This document shows positions 16,556 to 25,860 of a stretch of DNA of 50,831 nt, piece after piece (within the stretch, counting starts at the first letter, position 1; each line of letters begins with the position of its first letter). Location of the stretch: assembly GCA_903892415.1 (NCBI GenBank), contig CAITIQ010000323.1, forward strand, positions 1-50,831, given 5' to 3'. The notes under the pieces were generated by a model, which was not told where the DNA came from, made no database searches, and was given only the letters and a program-made list of their open reading frames with translations. Source of the DNA: an uncultured delta proteobacterium. Lineage in GTDB: Bacteria; Myxococcota_A; Polyangia; Polyangiales; Polyangiaceae. The position numbers and the translations under genes were made by a program.

Positions 16556-17734
16556 ATGAACCAAGCCGCCCTGCACCGCGACCCCCAAGAGGACATCACG
16601 CTGGTTGAGACTGCCGCACTCAAACCTGGAACTTTGGTCGCTGGTAAGTACGTGGTCGGGCGCTTCGTTGGCGCGGGTGGAATGGCGCAGGTCTTTGAGG
16701 CCGTGAACCAGGACCTGGATGAGCGCGTCGCACTCAAAGTGATGCGACCCAACTTCCGCGCAGACAGCGGCTTCACAGAAAAATTCCGCGCCGAGGCAAG
16801 AGCAGCGGCTCGCATTCGCAGCGAGAACGTTGCGCGCGTGTTCGACGTTGTCTCGACCGACGACGGAGACCCCGTGATCGTCATGGAGTACCTGGATGGC
16901 GAGGATCTTCGTTCATGGACGCAGACCAACGGTGGACCTTCGCTCGAGGTGGCGGCGGGTTGGGTGATTGAAGCCTGCTCCGGTCTCGCAGTGGCGCACG
17001 CCAATGACATCGTCCATCGCGACGTAAAGCCCGAGAACCTTTTCTTGGCTGATGAGATTGGCGGGCGAACTGTGGTCAAACTGCTCGACTTCGGCATCTC
17101 GCGCGCGGCGCTCGCACACAACCCGATGAAGCCAGGCTCTGGTCAACACGGAAACTTTCGCTTGCTTGGAACACCGAGCTACATGGCGCCAGAACAAATC
17201 ACCTCTTCGCGTGCAGCCGACTGCCGCTTGGACGTGTGGTCCGTTGGAGTGCTGCTATTCGAGCTCTTCGCCGGAATTACGCCCTTCGAGAAAGAGACGC
17301 CGGGGACAACCTGCATGGCGATCCTCAATGGTGATCGTCGGGACTTGAGGGTCCTGTGTCCGACCTTGCCGATCGAGATGGTGGAGATCATCGAACGCTG
17401 CCTCTGCCTCAAGCCGCAAGGGCGCTATCCGAGCGTCGCGGATCTCGCGGTGGACCTTCATCCCTTCGCCCGTCCGCAGGACCGCTCATCTCTTGCGCCG
17501 TCACGTCCATCGCACTGCCTGCCGTTGCAGCGCCGCCCCCCGCTGACGCAACCACCTTGGCCAACGATGCGTTCGCCAAGTACGAGGCGGGGGACTACGC
17601 CCAGGCCGTTGCGCTCTACATGCAGGCTTACGAAAAATCAGTCGACGCCCGCATCTTGTTCAACGTCGCCCAGATCTACGACAAGAAGGTGCAAGACCGC
17701 GACTTGGCCGTCGAGTATTACCGCCGGTACCTAA
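16556..17734 (+). CDS. PknB-type Ser/Thr protein kinase, C-terminal part out of frame
   Basis: ATG 16556 follows GGAGGAA at 5 nt. Residues 30-305 are a complete kinase domain: GAGGMAQV loop, VALKVM (Lys61), HRDVKPEN 155-161, DFG 178-180, APEQ, and a typical end GRYPSVADLAVDLHPFA. After about residue 310 (nt 17486) the frame reads through Pro/Arg/Ser-rich sequence that is the shadow of the overlapping TPR gene. The true C-terminus, normally a linker and membrane helix in this family, is therefore missing or displaced. Either a small deletion joined this gene to the next one, or there is a frameshift or sequencing error near 17485. The kinase core itself should be functional. Confidence 0.85.
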   Translation: MNQAALHRDPQEDITLVETAALKPGTLVAGKYVVGRFVGAGGMAQVFEAVNQDLDERVALKVMRPNFRADSGFTEKFRAEARAAARIRSENVARVFDVVSTDDGDPVIVMEYLDGEDLRSWTQTNGGPSLEVAAGWVIEACSGLAVAHANDIVHRDVKPENLFLADEIGGRTVVKLLDFGISRAALAHNPMKPGSGQHGNFRLLGTPSYMAPEQITSSRAADCRLDVWSVGVLLFELFAGITPFEKETPGTTCMAILNGDRRDLRVLCPTLPIEMVEIIERCLCLKPQGRYPSVADLAVDLHPFARPQDRSSLAPSRPSHCLPLQRRPPLTQPPWPTMRSPSTRRGTTPRPLRSTCRLTKNQSTPASCSTSPRSTTRRCKTATWPSSITAGT

Positions 17735-18243
17735 AGTCGACGACGACTGAAGTTGAGCTGGTTGCGACCTCCACGTCTCGCATCACCGAGCTGCTGCGCC
17801 AGCAATCGCAAAGCGAACCTGCTGCGCCCAAGCCAGAGCCGCAGCCAACACCAATCGCGCCGGTTCCCGATACCAAGCCGGCCGCTCCACCTCAGCCCGC
17901 CGTTGAAGTCGATAGTCCGCCATTCTTCATCGGGTGGATCGTCACTGGAAGCTTGTCTGCAGGAGCCTTGGTGACCGGCATTCTGGCGCTGGATGCATCC
18001 GGTGAGCTTTCTGCCGAAAGCTACAGCGGTGAGCCGAGCGAGGAAGCCAAGAGCTTAGAGTCCAGAACGCAGGTGCTCGCGGGTGTAACGGATGGATTGA
18101 TTGCCGGAGCGCTGGTCTCTGGGGCCGTTACCTTGATTGTTCAGCTCACTTACTCGCCCGAAAGCCAGACTGAGAAGGCTGTTTGGATCTCGCCCGCTGT
18201 CAGCCCCGACTTCGCTGGTGGCGTACTCGGAGGAGCTTTTTGA
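17356..18243 (+). CDS. TPR-type envelope protein, start region lost into the kinase gene
   Basis: Authentic coding sequence appears from about nt 17485. First comes a hydrophobic signal or membrane-like stretch (LISCAVTSIALPAVAA), then TPR-like helices (AKYEAGDYAQAVALYMQAY, ILFNVAQIYDKK), a Pro-rich linker, and two hydrophobic segments (FFIGWIVTGSLSAGALVTGI and GLIAGALVSGAVTLIVQL). The same TPR-linker-membrane layout is frequent beside kinases in Polyangia. The only usual start codon upstream in this frame is GTG 17356, which would put about 45 residues of kinase-shadow sequence before the signal. The gene therefore seems to have lost its own start, or to be the out-of-frame continuation of the kinase (-1 relative to it). 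Confidence 0.6.
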   Translation: MSDLADRDGGDHRTLPLPQAARALSERRGSRGGPSSLRPSAGPLISCAVTSIALPAVAAPPPADATTLANDAFAKYEAGDYAQAVALYMQAYEKSVDARILFNVAQIYDKKVQDRDLAVEYYRRYLKSTTTEVELVATSTSRITELLRQQSQSEPAAPKPEPQPTPIAPVPDTKPAAPPQPAVEVDSPPFFIGWIVTGSLSAGALVTGILALDASGELSAESYSGEPSEEAKSLESRTQVLAGVTDGLIAGALVSGAVTLIVQLTYSPESQTEKAVWISPAVSPDFAGGVLGGAF

Positions 18244-18244
18244 A

Positions 18245-19684
18245 ATGCGTCCCAACAAACTTAAGCTCAAACTCGCTTCCGTTACCCTCACTGGGCTTCT
18301 CGCTGCCTGCTCTCTCGTAGCTGATTCGGAACTCAAGGGCGGAGTTGGTCAGACTTGTGAAGAAGCAACCGAGTGTCAGGGTGAGGCAGCGGACTGTGTA
18401 GACGGGCGTTGCGTGCTCAGCTGCAGCACCGCCGACGAGTGTCCCGCGGGAACCAGCTGCGCCGCCGACGTATGCGATGTCGCCTTCAAGGTCGGCTTCG
18501 TTTACGACGGAAACCCCGTCGATTCAGGGTTCTCACGCGCCCACGATGAAGGACGGTTGGCTGCAAAGGCGGCAGTACCTTGGCTGGACTTTGCGCTGGT
18601 TGCGCAGGATATTCAGAAGGATCAAGAGGCAGACGCAATGAGCGGACTCATTGCGGATGGCGCGGAAGTGATCTTTGTGACCACCACACGCTTCGGCAGC
18701 GTTGCGCAGGAGTTGGCAGCGAACAACCCGAACGTCCGCTTCTTGAACTTCGGCATCCCCAGTTGGGACGGCGGGAACTTCTCCGGCTACGTTCCGCGTT
18801 ATCACCAAGCTTGGTACCTATCCGGAGTTGCGCTCGCCTCTTTCGCGGGCTCGCTACCAGCTAGCGACACCAAGCGCCACAACTTCGGCTTCATTGGAGC
18901 GCTCCCGGTACCGGAGGTCATTGCGCAGCTCAACGCCTTCACATTGGGCGCCCGCTCGGTTGATCCGGAAGCGAAGGTTGACGTGGTTTGGCTCGCTGGC
19001 TTCGTGCCGGCCGACGGGCAAGCCGAGCGCGCGGTCGACTATCTGATTGAAGACGGCAATCGCTTTTTGATCAACCGCATTGGCGCCCGCAATACCGCCT
19101 TAATCAACAAGCTAGAGGACTACAACAAGGCGAACAGCGCCGACAAGATTTACGCCGCTGTACTCGACAATGCTGATTGCACGAACCGCGGAGACTTTTG
19201 CCTTGGCGGACCGACCTGGAACTGGGGCCCGCTGTACACACGGATCGTGCAGGAGATTCAGCATGGCACCTTCGACTCGGCCCTTCCCATTCGCGACTCG
19301 ATCCAGAGCGACGCGAAGAGCAGTGTCGTCAGCCTAACGTTGAATCCAGCACAACAAGCATTCACAGGCACGCTTCGCGATCAGCTTTCCCAAACCATCG
19401 AGAACCTCACCGCCGGTGGAGACAACACCTTTGCGCCCAAGGGCTCGCTCAAGGTTTGTCCCACGGATCCCGAGCAGCGCCCCGAAGGCTGCGTCAAGAC
19501 GCGGGTTGAGGACGACGAGCTCGGTTCGATGTGCTGGCTCGTGGAAGGCGTCGTCCAACGCGAGGATCCGAACTCGGACTTCAACGAGATGAACAACAAC
19601 CTCGTGCCGGCCCGAACTCCGGAAGGCGAAACTTGGCCACCGGCAAGCTTTGAGGGCACCCCAATCTCACTCAGCTGCAACTAG
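18245..19684 (+). CDS. BMP/Med-family substrate-binding lipoprotein with Cys-rich N-terminal domain
   Basis: ATG 18245 follows the TPR stop by 1 nt, with GGAGGAG 9 nt upstream. The 479-aa protein has a lipoprotein signal (LTGLLAAC, cysteine 22) and a short domain with about ten cysteines (residues 38-80, CVDGRCVLSC, CPAGTSC). The rest matches the basic membrane protein (BMP/Med) fold: KVGFVYDGNPVDSGFSRAHDEG, ADGAEVIFVTTTRFGS, FLNFGIPSWDGGNFSGYVPRYHQAWYLSGV. BMP proteins normally deliver nucleosides or related ligands to ABC importers. No permease or ATPase gene is nearby, so here it may act as a surface ligand sensor within the kinase/TPR unit. Translational coupling to the TPR gene is likely. 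Confidence 0.85.
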   Translation: MRPNKLKLKLASVTLTGLLAACSLVADSELKGGVGQTCEEATECQGEAADCVDGRCVLSCSTADECPAGTSCAADVCDVAFKVGFVYDGNPVDSGFSRAHDEGRLAAKAAVPWLDFALVAQDIQKDQEADAMSGLIADGAEVIFVTTTRFGSVAQELAANNPNVRFLNFGIPSWDGGNFSGYVPRYHQAWYLSGVALASFAGSLPASDTKRHNFGFIGALPVPEVIAQLNAFTLGARSVDPEAKVDVVWLAGFVPADGQAERAVDYLIEDGNRFLINRIGARNTALINKLEDYNKANSADKIYAAVLDNADCTNRGDFCLGGPTWNWGPLYTRIVQEIQHGTFDSALPIRDSIQSDAKSSVVSLTLNPAQQAFTGTLRDQLSQTIENLTAGGDNTFAPKGSLKVCPTDPEQRPEGCVKTRVEDDELGSMCWLVEGVVQREDPNSDFNEMNNNLVPARTPEGETWPPASFEGTPISLSCN

Positions 19685-19716
19685 AATTGCGGATGCGCTG
19701 AACCGCGCCGGACTCG

Positions 19717-20613
19717 CTAGTACGCGACGACGCGGTTTCTGCCGCTCGACTTGGCCTTGTAGAGGCGCCCATCTGCGGCGCCGAGCAAGGCGACCTTGTC
19801 AGCCACCTGGAACTCGTTCGAGCAGGCCACTCCTGCGCTGGAGGTCACGCGAATGGGTTGGCCCTCGAAGTCTACGACCGAGGCCTCTACCTCGCGACGG
19901 AGCCGCTCTGCAACCACGGCAGCCTCTTGCAAGGGGATGCCGCGCAAAGCCACCACGAACTCCTCCCCGCCGTAACGCGCCACGACATCCTCGGGCCGCA
20001 TTCCCCCGCCGAATACCCGCGCAACGTTGCGTAGCACAGCGTCTCCAGCGAGGTGACCGAAGGTGTCATTGACCTTCTTGAAGTGGTCGACGTCGATGAT
20101 GATGACGCTCAGCAAGGTTTGGTGGCGAGCGGCGAAGGCAAGTTCACTCAGCAGCCGCTCCTCGAGATACTTGCGATTGTAGACCCCCGTGAGGCCGTCC
20201 TTGATCGCGGCGTCATAGACGCGCCGCAGTGCAGCCTCTTCATCGGCGCTCACGAGCGCAAAGCGCAACATGGTGTGAAGACCAAGTTGGAGACGGTCTC
20301 CGTCACGAAGCACGGCGGTGGTAGGTACGCGAACATCGTTGACGAAGGTTCCATTCGTCGAACCGCCGTCTTTGAGCGTGTAGTCATTGCCGACGCGCAT
20401 GACGATGGCGTGTTCCCGCGAAAGGCTCGGATCTTCGAAGGGGTACGTGCAGTCGGTCGACCGGCCAAAGGTCACCATGGTTCCCTTGGGGATGGGTAGG
20501 ACCCGACCGGCGTCCAACCCACTGGTCACGGTGAAAACGCCGACTCGACTCATCGCGACCGGATCGACGTCGACGACGAAGGTCTTGGCGTTGCTATCCG
20601 GCGCTTTCGTCAT
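19717..20613 (-). CDS. FHA-GGDEF diguanylate cyclase
   Basis: The 298-aa protein joins an N-terminal FHA domain (about 24-120; FGRSTDC, SREHAI, GGSTNGTF) to a GGDEF domain (about 135-298). The active-site signature is GGEEF at 215-219, preceded by the inhibitory c-di-GMP site RxxD (R206, D209) exactly five residues upstream, with DGLTGVYNRKYLEE and DVDHFKKVNDTFGH also intact. It should convert two GTP to c-di-GMP, with product inhibition, controlled by binding of a phosphothreonine partner. This gives a direct path from Ser/Thr kinase signalling to c-di-GMP. It lies convergent to the BMP lipoprotein with a 32-bp gap. Confidence 0.95.
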   Translation of the reverse strand: MTKAPDSNAKTFVVDVDPVAMSRVGVFTVTSGLDAGRVLPIPKGTMVTFGRSTDCTYPFEDPSLSREHAIVMRVGNDYTLKDGGSTNGTFVNDVRVPTTAVLRDGDRLQLGLHTMLRFALVSADEEAALRRVYDAAIKDGLTGVYNRKYLEERLLSELAFAARHQTLLSVIIIDVDHFKKVNDTFGHLAGDAVLRNVARVFGGGMRPEDVVARYGGEEFVVALRGIPLQEAAVVAERLRREVEASVVDFEGQPIRVTSSAGVACSNEFQVADKVALLGAADGRLYKAKSSGRNRVVAY

Positions 20614-20658
20614 CGTGCTCTCGCTGCTCCCAAACTTCTTTCAGAGTGACGCCATCTT

Positions 20659-20684
20659 AAAAAAACCACAAGCGCGACGCGCGC
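20659..20684 (-). terminator. Intrinsic terminator of the imuA-imuB-dnaE2 operon
   Basis: On the minus strand, just after the dnaE2 stop (20687-20689), GCGCG-CGT-CGCGC (20684-20672) forms a GC-rich hairpin. After TTGTGG a run of seven T follows (20665-20659). The 6-nt gap between stem and T-run is longer than ideal. Confidence 0.55.
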
Positions 20685-20686
20685 CT

Positions 20687-23600
20687 CTAGTGAAAATCCC
20701 GCGACTTTGTTGGCAACTCCCCGCCGTCCAACTCCAGCCGCTCCAGGGAATGAACGAGAACGTGGAGCACCTCTCCCTCGCGTTCGAGCAGACCACGTAC
20801 GAGCGCCAACTTCGAGAACAGCACCGCATGCCGAAAGCGCTCGAATACGCTGACGGTGATGATGAGGTTTTGAACGCCCGTCTCGTCCTCCAGCGAAACG
20901 AAGGTTACCCCGCTAGCGGTCTGGGGCCGCTGCCGCCCCGTGACTAGCCCGGCGATCGTGACCCGATGCCCATGGGCCAGATGCCGCAGCTCCTCATGCC
21001 GAAACAGCCGCTCGCTACCCAATGAGCCACGCCTGCGCAGCTCCTCACGCATGTGAACCATGGGGTGGTCTTCCACCGAGAGGCCCATGCGCCCGTAGTC
21101 CAGGACGAGTTGCTCCACCTTGCGCAAGGGGGGTAAGTTCGGAAGGTCTTTTTGGGTTTCAAGCTCCTGCTCGGCGAAGAGGCCTGGCAACCGAGGGGCG
21201 TAGGCACGCCACATTGCATGCCGCCGTCCCTGCTCAATAGCCTCGAGAGCGCCAGCCTCAGCCAACGCAACCAATTCGTTCTTCTTCAAATCAGCTCGCC
21301 TCGCCAATTCCCCAACGCTGTGGAACCCACCGCCGCTCACTCGAGCGGCCTCGATACGACGGGCTGCAGCTTCACCAATGCCGGCGATCTGGCGAAACCC
21401 AAGCCGGAGAGCCCATTCGTCGTAGGAGGCGACACTGGGCTCTAGTGCGTTATCCCACCCACTCTTTAAGATGCAGGGTGAACGGACCTCAACACCGTGG
21501 CGTTGAGCGTCCTGCACGATGCTCGAAGGACTATAAAAGCCCATCGGCTGGGCGTTCAGAAGCGAGCAGGCAAAAACGCCTGGGTGGTGCGTCTTTAGCC
21601 AAGCGGAGGCATAGACGATCAACGCAAAGCTAGCAGCATGGGACTCCGGAAAGCCGTACTCGCCAAAACCCTGTATTTGCTTGAAGAGCGCCTCTCCGAA
21701 CTCTTCCGTTATTCCCCGCCGGGCAAAGCCAGCTAGCAACTTATCGCGATGACGCTCGAGCCGCCCATGCTTCTTCCAAGCGGCCATATCACGTCGAAGT
21801 TGGTCGGCTTCCCCTGCACTGTAGTCAGCCCCAACCATGGCTATTTGCATGACCTGCTCCTGGAACAATGGCACCCCCAGCGTCCTTTCGAGGATGCTTT
21901 CGAGACAAGGGTGAGGCGCACGAGCAGGCTCTTGGCCCGTTCTCCTGCGCAAATAGGGGTGCACCATCCCACCTTGAATGGGGCCCGGCCTCACGATCGC
22001 GACCTCGATCACGAGGTCGTAAAAACACTTGGGCTTGAGCCGCGGGAGCATCGACATTTGCGCGCGGCTCTCAATCTGAAATACGCCCACGGTGTCAGCC
22101 CGACCAATCGCTTCATAGGTCTTTGCGTCTTCCGCGGGTATGCGGGATACGACGTCGAGCGGGTCGAACAGCTCGTCCTCGTTCGAACGAATAGCGGAGT
22201 CGAGCCCAAGCTCGTGAAGTAGAGCCAGACTCTTACGGACGCAGGTCAACATGCCTAGGCCGAGCACATCCATCTTGAAGAAGCCCAGCGTATCGAGGTC
22301 ATCTTTGTCCCAGGGGATGACGGTTCTCCCCTCCATGCGGCCAGGCTCGACAGGCGCTACGTGATCGAGCGGTTCGGCACTTAGAATGAACCCACCAACA
22401 TGAATACCCAAATGCCTCGGCGCTCCCTCGAGCAGCTTGGCAACATGGATGGTCTTTAGCAGGCGCTCTTCCTTTGGATCCAGCCCGAGCTCCTTCACCA
22501 GAGCCTCCGTCACGTCCGCTAAGTCATAACGAAGAACCAAGCCGGTCAAGCGGTCCAACTGGTCACTCGATAGGCCGAAGACCTTTCCTACCTCGCGAAG
22601 CGAGCTTCTTCCGCGGTAGCAGATCACTTCACAGACCATCGCTGAACGGTCCCGACCGTAGGTGGAGTAAATTTCCTGAATCACCTCTTCCCTTCGCTCA
22701 TGCTCAAAATCTACATCTATATCTGGTGGCTCAGCCCGCTCAGCGGACAAGAACCGCTCAAACAGCAAGTTGGAACGAGCCGGATCAACAGCTGTTATGG
22801 ATAGAGCAAAGCAGACTGCGCTATTGGCAGCACTGCCTCGACCCTGGCAGAGGATTCGCTTGCGCTTCGCCATCTGCACCACCTCATAGACACTTAAAAA
22901 GTAGGGAGCCACCCCGAGCTTGGCGATGAGCGCCAGCTCCTTATTGCATTGCTCCACCACCGACGCAGGGGGACCACCTGGCCACACCGGAGGAGCGTAG
23001 CGAGCGCGCAGCCCTTCCTCCGTCATCCTGCGCAACGCAATATCAGGCGTTTCTCCCTCGAGACAATGCTGGTTACATGGAAACTGATAGCGCAGCTCCG
23101 CGAAGGAAAACGTCAGCCCCTCGGCCAGCTCTCCTGCCCTGTACACCCACTCTGGGTGATCCCTGAAGAGCGCCAACATTTGCTCCTCGTTACGAAGCCT
23201 TGCCTCGGCATTGACCAGTAGAGAGCGGCCAGCCTGATCCAACGTTTGCTTGCGACGAATGCACGCCACGGCGTCACAAAGGACCCGCCGACTCGCACAG
23301 TGAAAAAGTGGACGCATAGTCGCGAACGGCTTGGCTGCGAGCTGCTCCGCCAGCCACGCACCGCAGCTAGCTCGTTCACTATCGAGGCCGTCGAGCGCAC
23401 GATGGATTGCTACGTGAGTTCGGCCTGAGAAGGCTGCTAACACCGCGGCCCATTCAGGCGCCCAATCCCGTGGCGCGAGTCCCCCCGCAGACAGTAGCTC
23501 TGCGTCCACACCCAAGACCAATTCAAGCCCAGCTGAGTTTTCAGCGAGATGACGCAGGTCAAGACGTGCAACGCCTTTCTCGTAGGGCTGATGCGAGAGC

Positions 23601-23944
23601 GTCAAAAGCCGACAAAGGTTGCGATACCCCGCATGAGTTCGCAAAAGGAGAATCACTCGTAGCGGCATTCCAGGCAGCCAATGAGGGACCCCCGATCCCG
23701 CTGGCACGTGAGAGTCCACGCCCGAGTAGGCGAGGGTCAACTCGGCTCCGCTGATCAGCCGGCCTCCGTTTTCCTTCGCCTCGCGATAAGCTCTTACTAA
23801 GCCGTAGATACCGTCTCTGTCGGCGATACCAACGGCAGGCATGCCCAGCTCTCTCGCACGGGTCACCAGCTCCTCCGGGTGGGAGGCCCCCTCGAGGAAC
23901 GAAAAATTACTCCGCGCGCAGAGTTCTACAAACGGAGGCCTCAT
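20687..23944 (-). CDS. dnaE2: Error-prone DNA polymerase DnaE2 (ImuC)
   Basis: The 1085-aa alpha-subunit-type polymerase is the length typical of DnaE2 and shorter than replicative DnaE. An N-terminal PHP domain (FVELCARSNFSFLEGASHPE, GIADRDGIYGL) precedes the polymerase core with catalytic aspartates in PDIDVDFEHERR near residue 405. Next come the fingers, HhH elements, and a C-terminal OB fold (HRVTIAGLVTGRQRPQTASG, near residue 1000). DnaE2 works with ImuB and ImuA in SOS-induced mutagenic lesion bypass. ATG 23944 lies 12 nt after the imuB stop, so the genes form one operon. Codon use in this cassette seems less GC-extreme than in neighbouring genes, which might reflect transfer. Confidence 0.95.
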   Translation of the reverse strand: MRPPFVELCARSNFSFLEGASHPEELVTRARELGMPAVGIADRDGIYGLVRAYREAKENGGRLISGAELTLAYSGVDSHVPAGSGVPHWLPGMPLRVILLLRTHAGYRNLCRLLTLSHQPYEKGVARLDLRHLAENSAGLELVLGVDAELLSAGGLAPRDWAPEWAAVLAAFSGRTHVAIHRALDGLDSERASCGAWLAEQLAAKPFATMRPLFHCASRRVLCDAVACIRRKQTLDQAGRSLLVNAEARLRNEEQMLALFRDHPEWVYRAGELAEGLTFSFAELRYQFPCNQHCLEGETPDIALRRMTEEGLRARYAPPVWPGGPPASVVEQCNKELALIAKLGVAPYFLSVYEVVQMAKRKRILCQGRGSAANSAVCFALSITAVDPARSNLLFERFLSAERAEPPDIDVDFEHERREEVIQEIYSTYGRDRSAMVCEVICYRGRSSLREVGKVFGLSSDQLDRLTGLVLRYDLADVTEALVKELGLDPKEERLLKTIHVAKLLEGAPRHLGIHVGGFILSAEPLDHVAPVEPGRMEGRTVIPWDKDDLDTLGFFKMDVLGLGMLTCVRKSLALLHELGLDSAIRSNEDELFDPLDVVSRIPAEDAKTYEAIGRADTVGVFQIESRAQMSMLPRLKPKCFYDLVIEVAIVRPGPIQGGMVHPYLRRRTGQEPARAPHPCLESILERTLGVPLFQEQVMQIAMVGADYSAGEADQLRRDMAAWKKHGRLERHRDKLLAGFARRGITEEFGEALFKQIQGFGEYGFPESHAASFALIVYASAWLKTHHPGVFACSLLNAQPMGFYSPSSIVQDAQRHGVEVRSPCILKSGWDNALEPSVASYDEWALRLGFRQIAGIGEAAARRIEAARVSGGGFHSVGELARRADLKKNELVALAEAGALEAIEQGRRHAMWRAYAPRLPGLFAEQELETQKDLPNLPPLRKVEQLVLDYGRMGLSVEDHPMVHMREELRRRGSLGSERLFRHEELRHLAHGHRVTIAGLVTGRQRPQTASGVTFVSLEDETGVQNLIITVSVFERFRHAVLFSKLALVRGLLEREGEVLHVLVHSLERLELDGGELPTKSRDFH

Positions 23945-23956
23945 TAGGCAAACCGC

Positions 23957-25837
23957 TCATTCCCAGAAGCCATGTAAAAAGGCTTCCCCAGTCCTTTTAT
24001 CGATATATACCCAAGCTAGGATGGTTGCAGCGGATTCCCCAGCACTCTTCTTTGCGTGCGAAGGAAGCTCTAGCTCCACACGTAGATAGTCTCTACTGGG
24101 ACTCACTTTGGTCCACCAGACGACGGAATCCATCCGACGGTCAAACTGAACGCTACGAATCGTAAACGTCTCTGACTCGATGACCAATGACCCACCGCTC
24201 TTCAAAAAGCCCAAGTTGCCGCTCTTGGAGGCAGAGCCAATAGAGCCAAGTGCCACTGGCGTGGGTAAAAGCCTCGAGGGCTCTTGAGGCTTTGGATAGG
24301 AAAACGTCAGGTTGGCTTGCACCTTTGTGCTTGCGCGGCGAGCCACGCGCGCGCGGTGCTCACTGAGAATGTTGGACCACTCCAGGCGAGACCGACGCTC
24401 AGGACGATGGTCATCCTCGACCGTCAACATGCCTACTCGCTCGGCGCCGAGCTCTGCCGACAACTCAGATAAAAGCGCTGGCAGCGCCTCTGGACTCACT
24501 CTGGAAGCTCGCGAAAGATCCAGTTGCAGGGCTGGAGCCTCCATCAAACGCGACAACGATAAGTCCACCGCAACACAAGGCGCCAAGAGGCTCAGGGTTT
24601 CAACCTTCGCTTTGATCGCCCGAAACAGATCTTCCGTTGAGGAAAGCGGGGCCGGTAAATCCACCGAAAGGGTGACGCGAGTCACATCCTCAACGAAGTT
24701 GGAGACTCGCCAGTTTGAGGGGCGTGCAGACGCCTCAGCTGCAGAGAACCGCGCCATCGTCTTGTCGTAGTGAAGAACGATATCGATCCGATTGGTAGCC
24801 TGCCTCCTCCCGGTCAAACGACTAGACAACCGCGAGATCATTCCTCGAATTGCAAAAACCAATTGAGGAGCGGTCTCGACACCGTCCTCAAAACACATCT
24901 TGTCCGTTAGTACGACCGTTGGTGCAAATGAGATGAGCGGCCGAGGATCATACCCTTGTAACCAACGCATCACGAGCTCGGCTGGCTCTACACCCAACAA
25001 AGTAACCAACCGAGAAGAAAGCTGCGACCGGTCAATCAACATCAAGTCATGCAGAGTAAAAACGCCTAGGCGCGCAAACGTCTCAACCAGGGGGCTTGCT
25101 TGCGTAGGAACGAGTAGCTCCTTTGCCGGCAACCATTCATTGTCCGGAATGGCTTGCAGAGAGAGGGCTCGACTCAGCGAGGAAAGTGGCAGCGGAGCAA
25201 TAGCACTCTTACTAGCGCCCTCTTCAGCGATGCGTGGGACCGCTGGATAGATAGATGAATAGCGCGCGAGAGCCTGAGCGTGAAAGGCACCGTCTGCTAG
25301 CCCCACCTCTACACGTGTTGACCGACCAGCCGCAGACAACCATTGGCCAATACGCTGCTGCATAGCCTCGAGCAGGCCGGTTTCTCCGCCAAAAAGGTGG
25401 GCGCCTCCCGAAACATCTACCCAAAGAGTGTCCTCAAAGGCGACTTCAACTGGGGTACCAAAGCCCATGGCGACCTCAGCGAGCTCTCCGAGCGCCTGCA
25501 CCAGCCGCGCGGGTGGCAAATGCACATAGCGAACGTTTGCCGAGCGCGCCATGGCAGCGGAAACTCGCATTCCAGGCCGAATTCCGAGCGCCGCAGCCTT
25601 GTCATCAACGGCGGAGACCCAGCTTGTGCCAGCTGGACCATTCCCTACCCCCGCGGTTTCTGTGCCAGCAGCGGAGAGAGCCGGCTCTTCAGCATAGAGG
25701 ACTGCAAGTCCGCTCGCTTTGGCAGCGTCACCACCCTGCGGAGACAACTCAACCGCTCCGCCCGCAAGGTGCTGGCGCGCAAGCTCACATGCAAGCTGCG
25801 GAAGCACGATAGCAGCCAAGCGCCTCACGCTGAACAT
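23957..25837 (-). CDS. imuB: ImuB, catalytically inactive Y-family polymerase homologue
   Basis: The 626-aa protein resembles Y-family polymerases (RRLAAIVLPQLACELA, VSAVDDKAAALGIRPGMRVSAAMA) but lacks the catalytic acidic residues. The first motif has no DxD, and the usual S-x-D-E becomes SGGAHLFGG. This loss is typical of ImuB, which acts as an adaptor linking DnaE2 and ImuA to the beta clamp. The extended C-terminal part (from about residue 350) contains the region expected to bind partners. The start at ATG 25837 overlaps a tandem ATATGTTC element. It lies 23 nt after the imuA-like stop and 12 nt before dnaE2. Confidence 0.92.
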   Translation of the reverse strand: MFSVRRLAAIVLPQLACELARQHLAGGAVELSPQGGDAAKASGLAVLYAEEPALSAAGTETAGVGNGPAGTSWVSAVDDKAAALGIRPGMRVSAAMARSANVRYVHLPPARLVQALGELAEVAMGFGTPVEVAFEDTLWVDVSGGAHLFGGETGLLEAMQQRIGQWLSAAGRSTRVEVGLADGAFHAQALARYSSIYPAVPRIAEEGASKSAIAPLPLSSLSRALSLQAIPDNEWLPAKELLVPTQASPLVETFARLGVFTLHDLMLIDRSQLSSRLVTLLGVEPAELVMRWLQGYDPRPLISFAPTVVLTDKMCFEDGVETAPQLVFAIRGMISRLSSRLTGRRQATNRIDIVLHYDKTMARFSAAEASARPSNWRVSNFVEDVTRVTLSVDLPAPLSSTEDLFRAIKAKVETLSLLAPCVAVDLSLSRLMEAPALQLDLSRASRVSPEALPALLSELSAELGAERVGMLTVEDDHRPERRSRLEWSNILSEHRARVARRASTKVQANLTFSYPKPQEPSRLLPTPVALGSIGSASKSGNLGFLKSGGSLVIESETFTIRSVQFDRRMDSVVWWTKVSPSRDYLRVELELPSHAKKSAGESAATILAWVYIDKRTGEAFLHGFWE

Positions 25838-25852
25838 ATGAACATATAACAG
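25830..25852 (-). promoter_or_regulatory. Tandem ATATGTTC element overlapping the imuB start
   Basis: On the minus strand, two adjacent copies of ATATGTTC (25847-25840 and 25839-25832) are followed by AG and overlap the imuB ATG at 25837. The second copy creates GTTCAG, a hexamer that also lies directly before the imuA-like ATG. The LexA-box consensus I recall for Myxococcus xanthus ends in GTTCAG, so an SOS operator is possible; the remaining match is imperfect. Confidence 0.35.
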
Positions 25853-25860
25853 TAGCGCGG

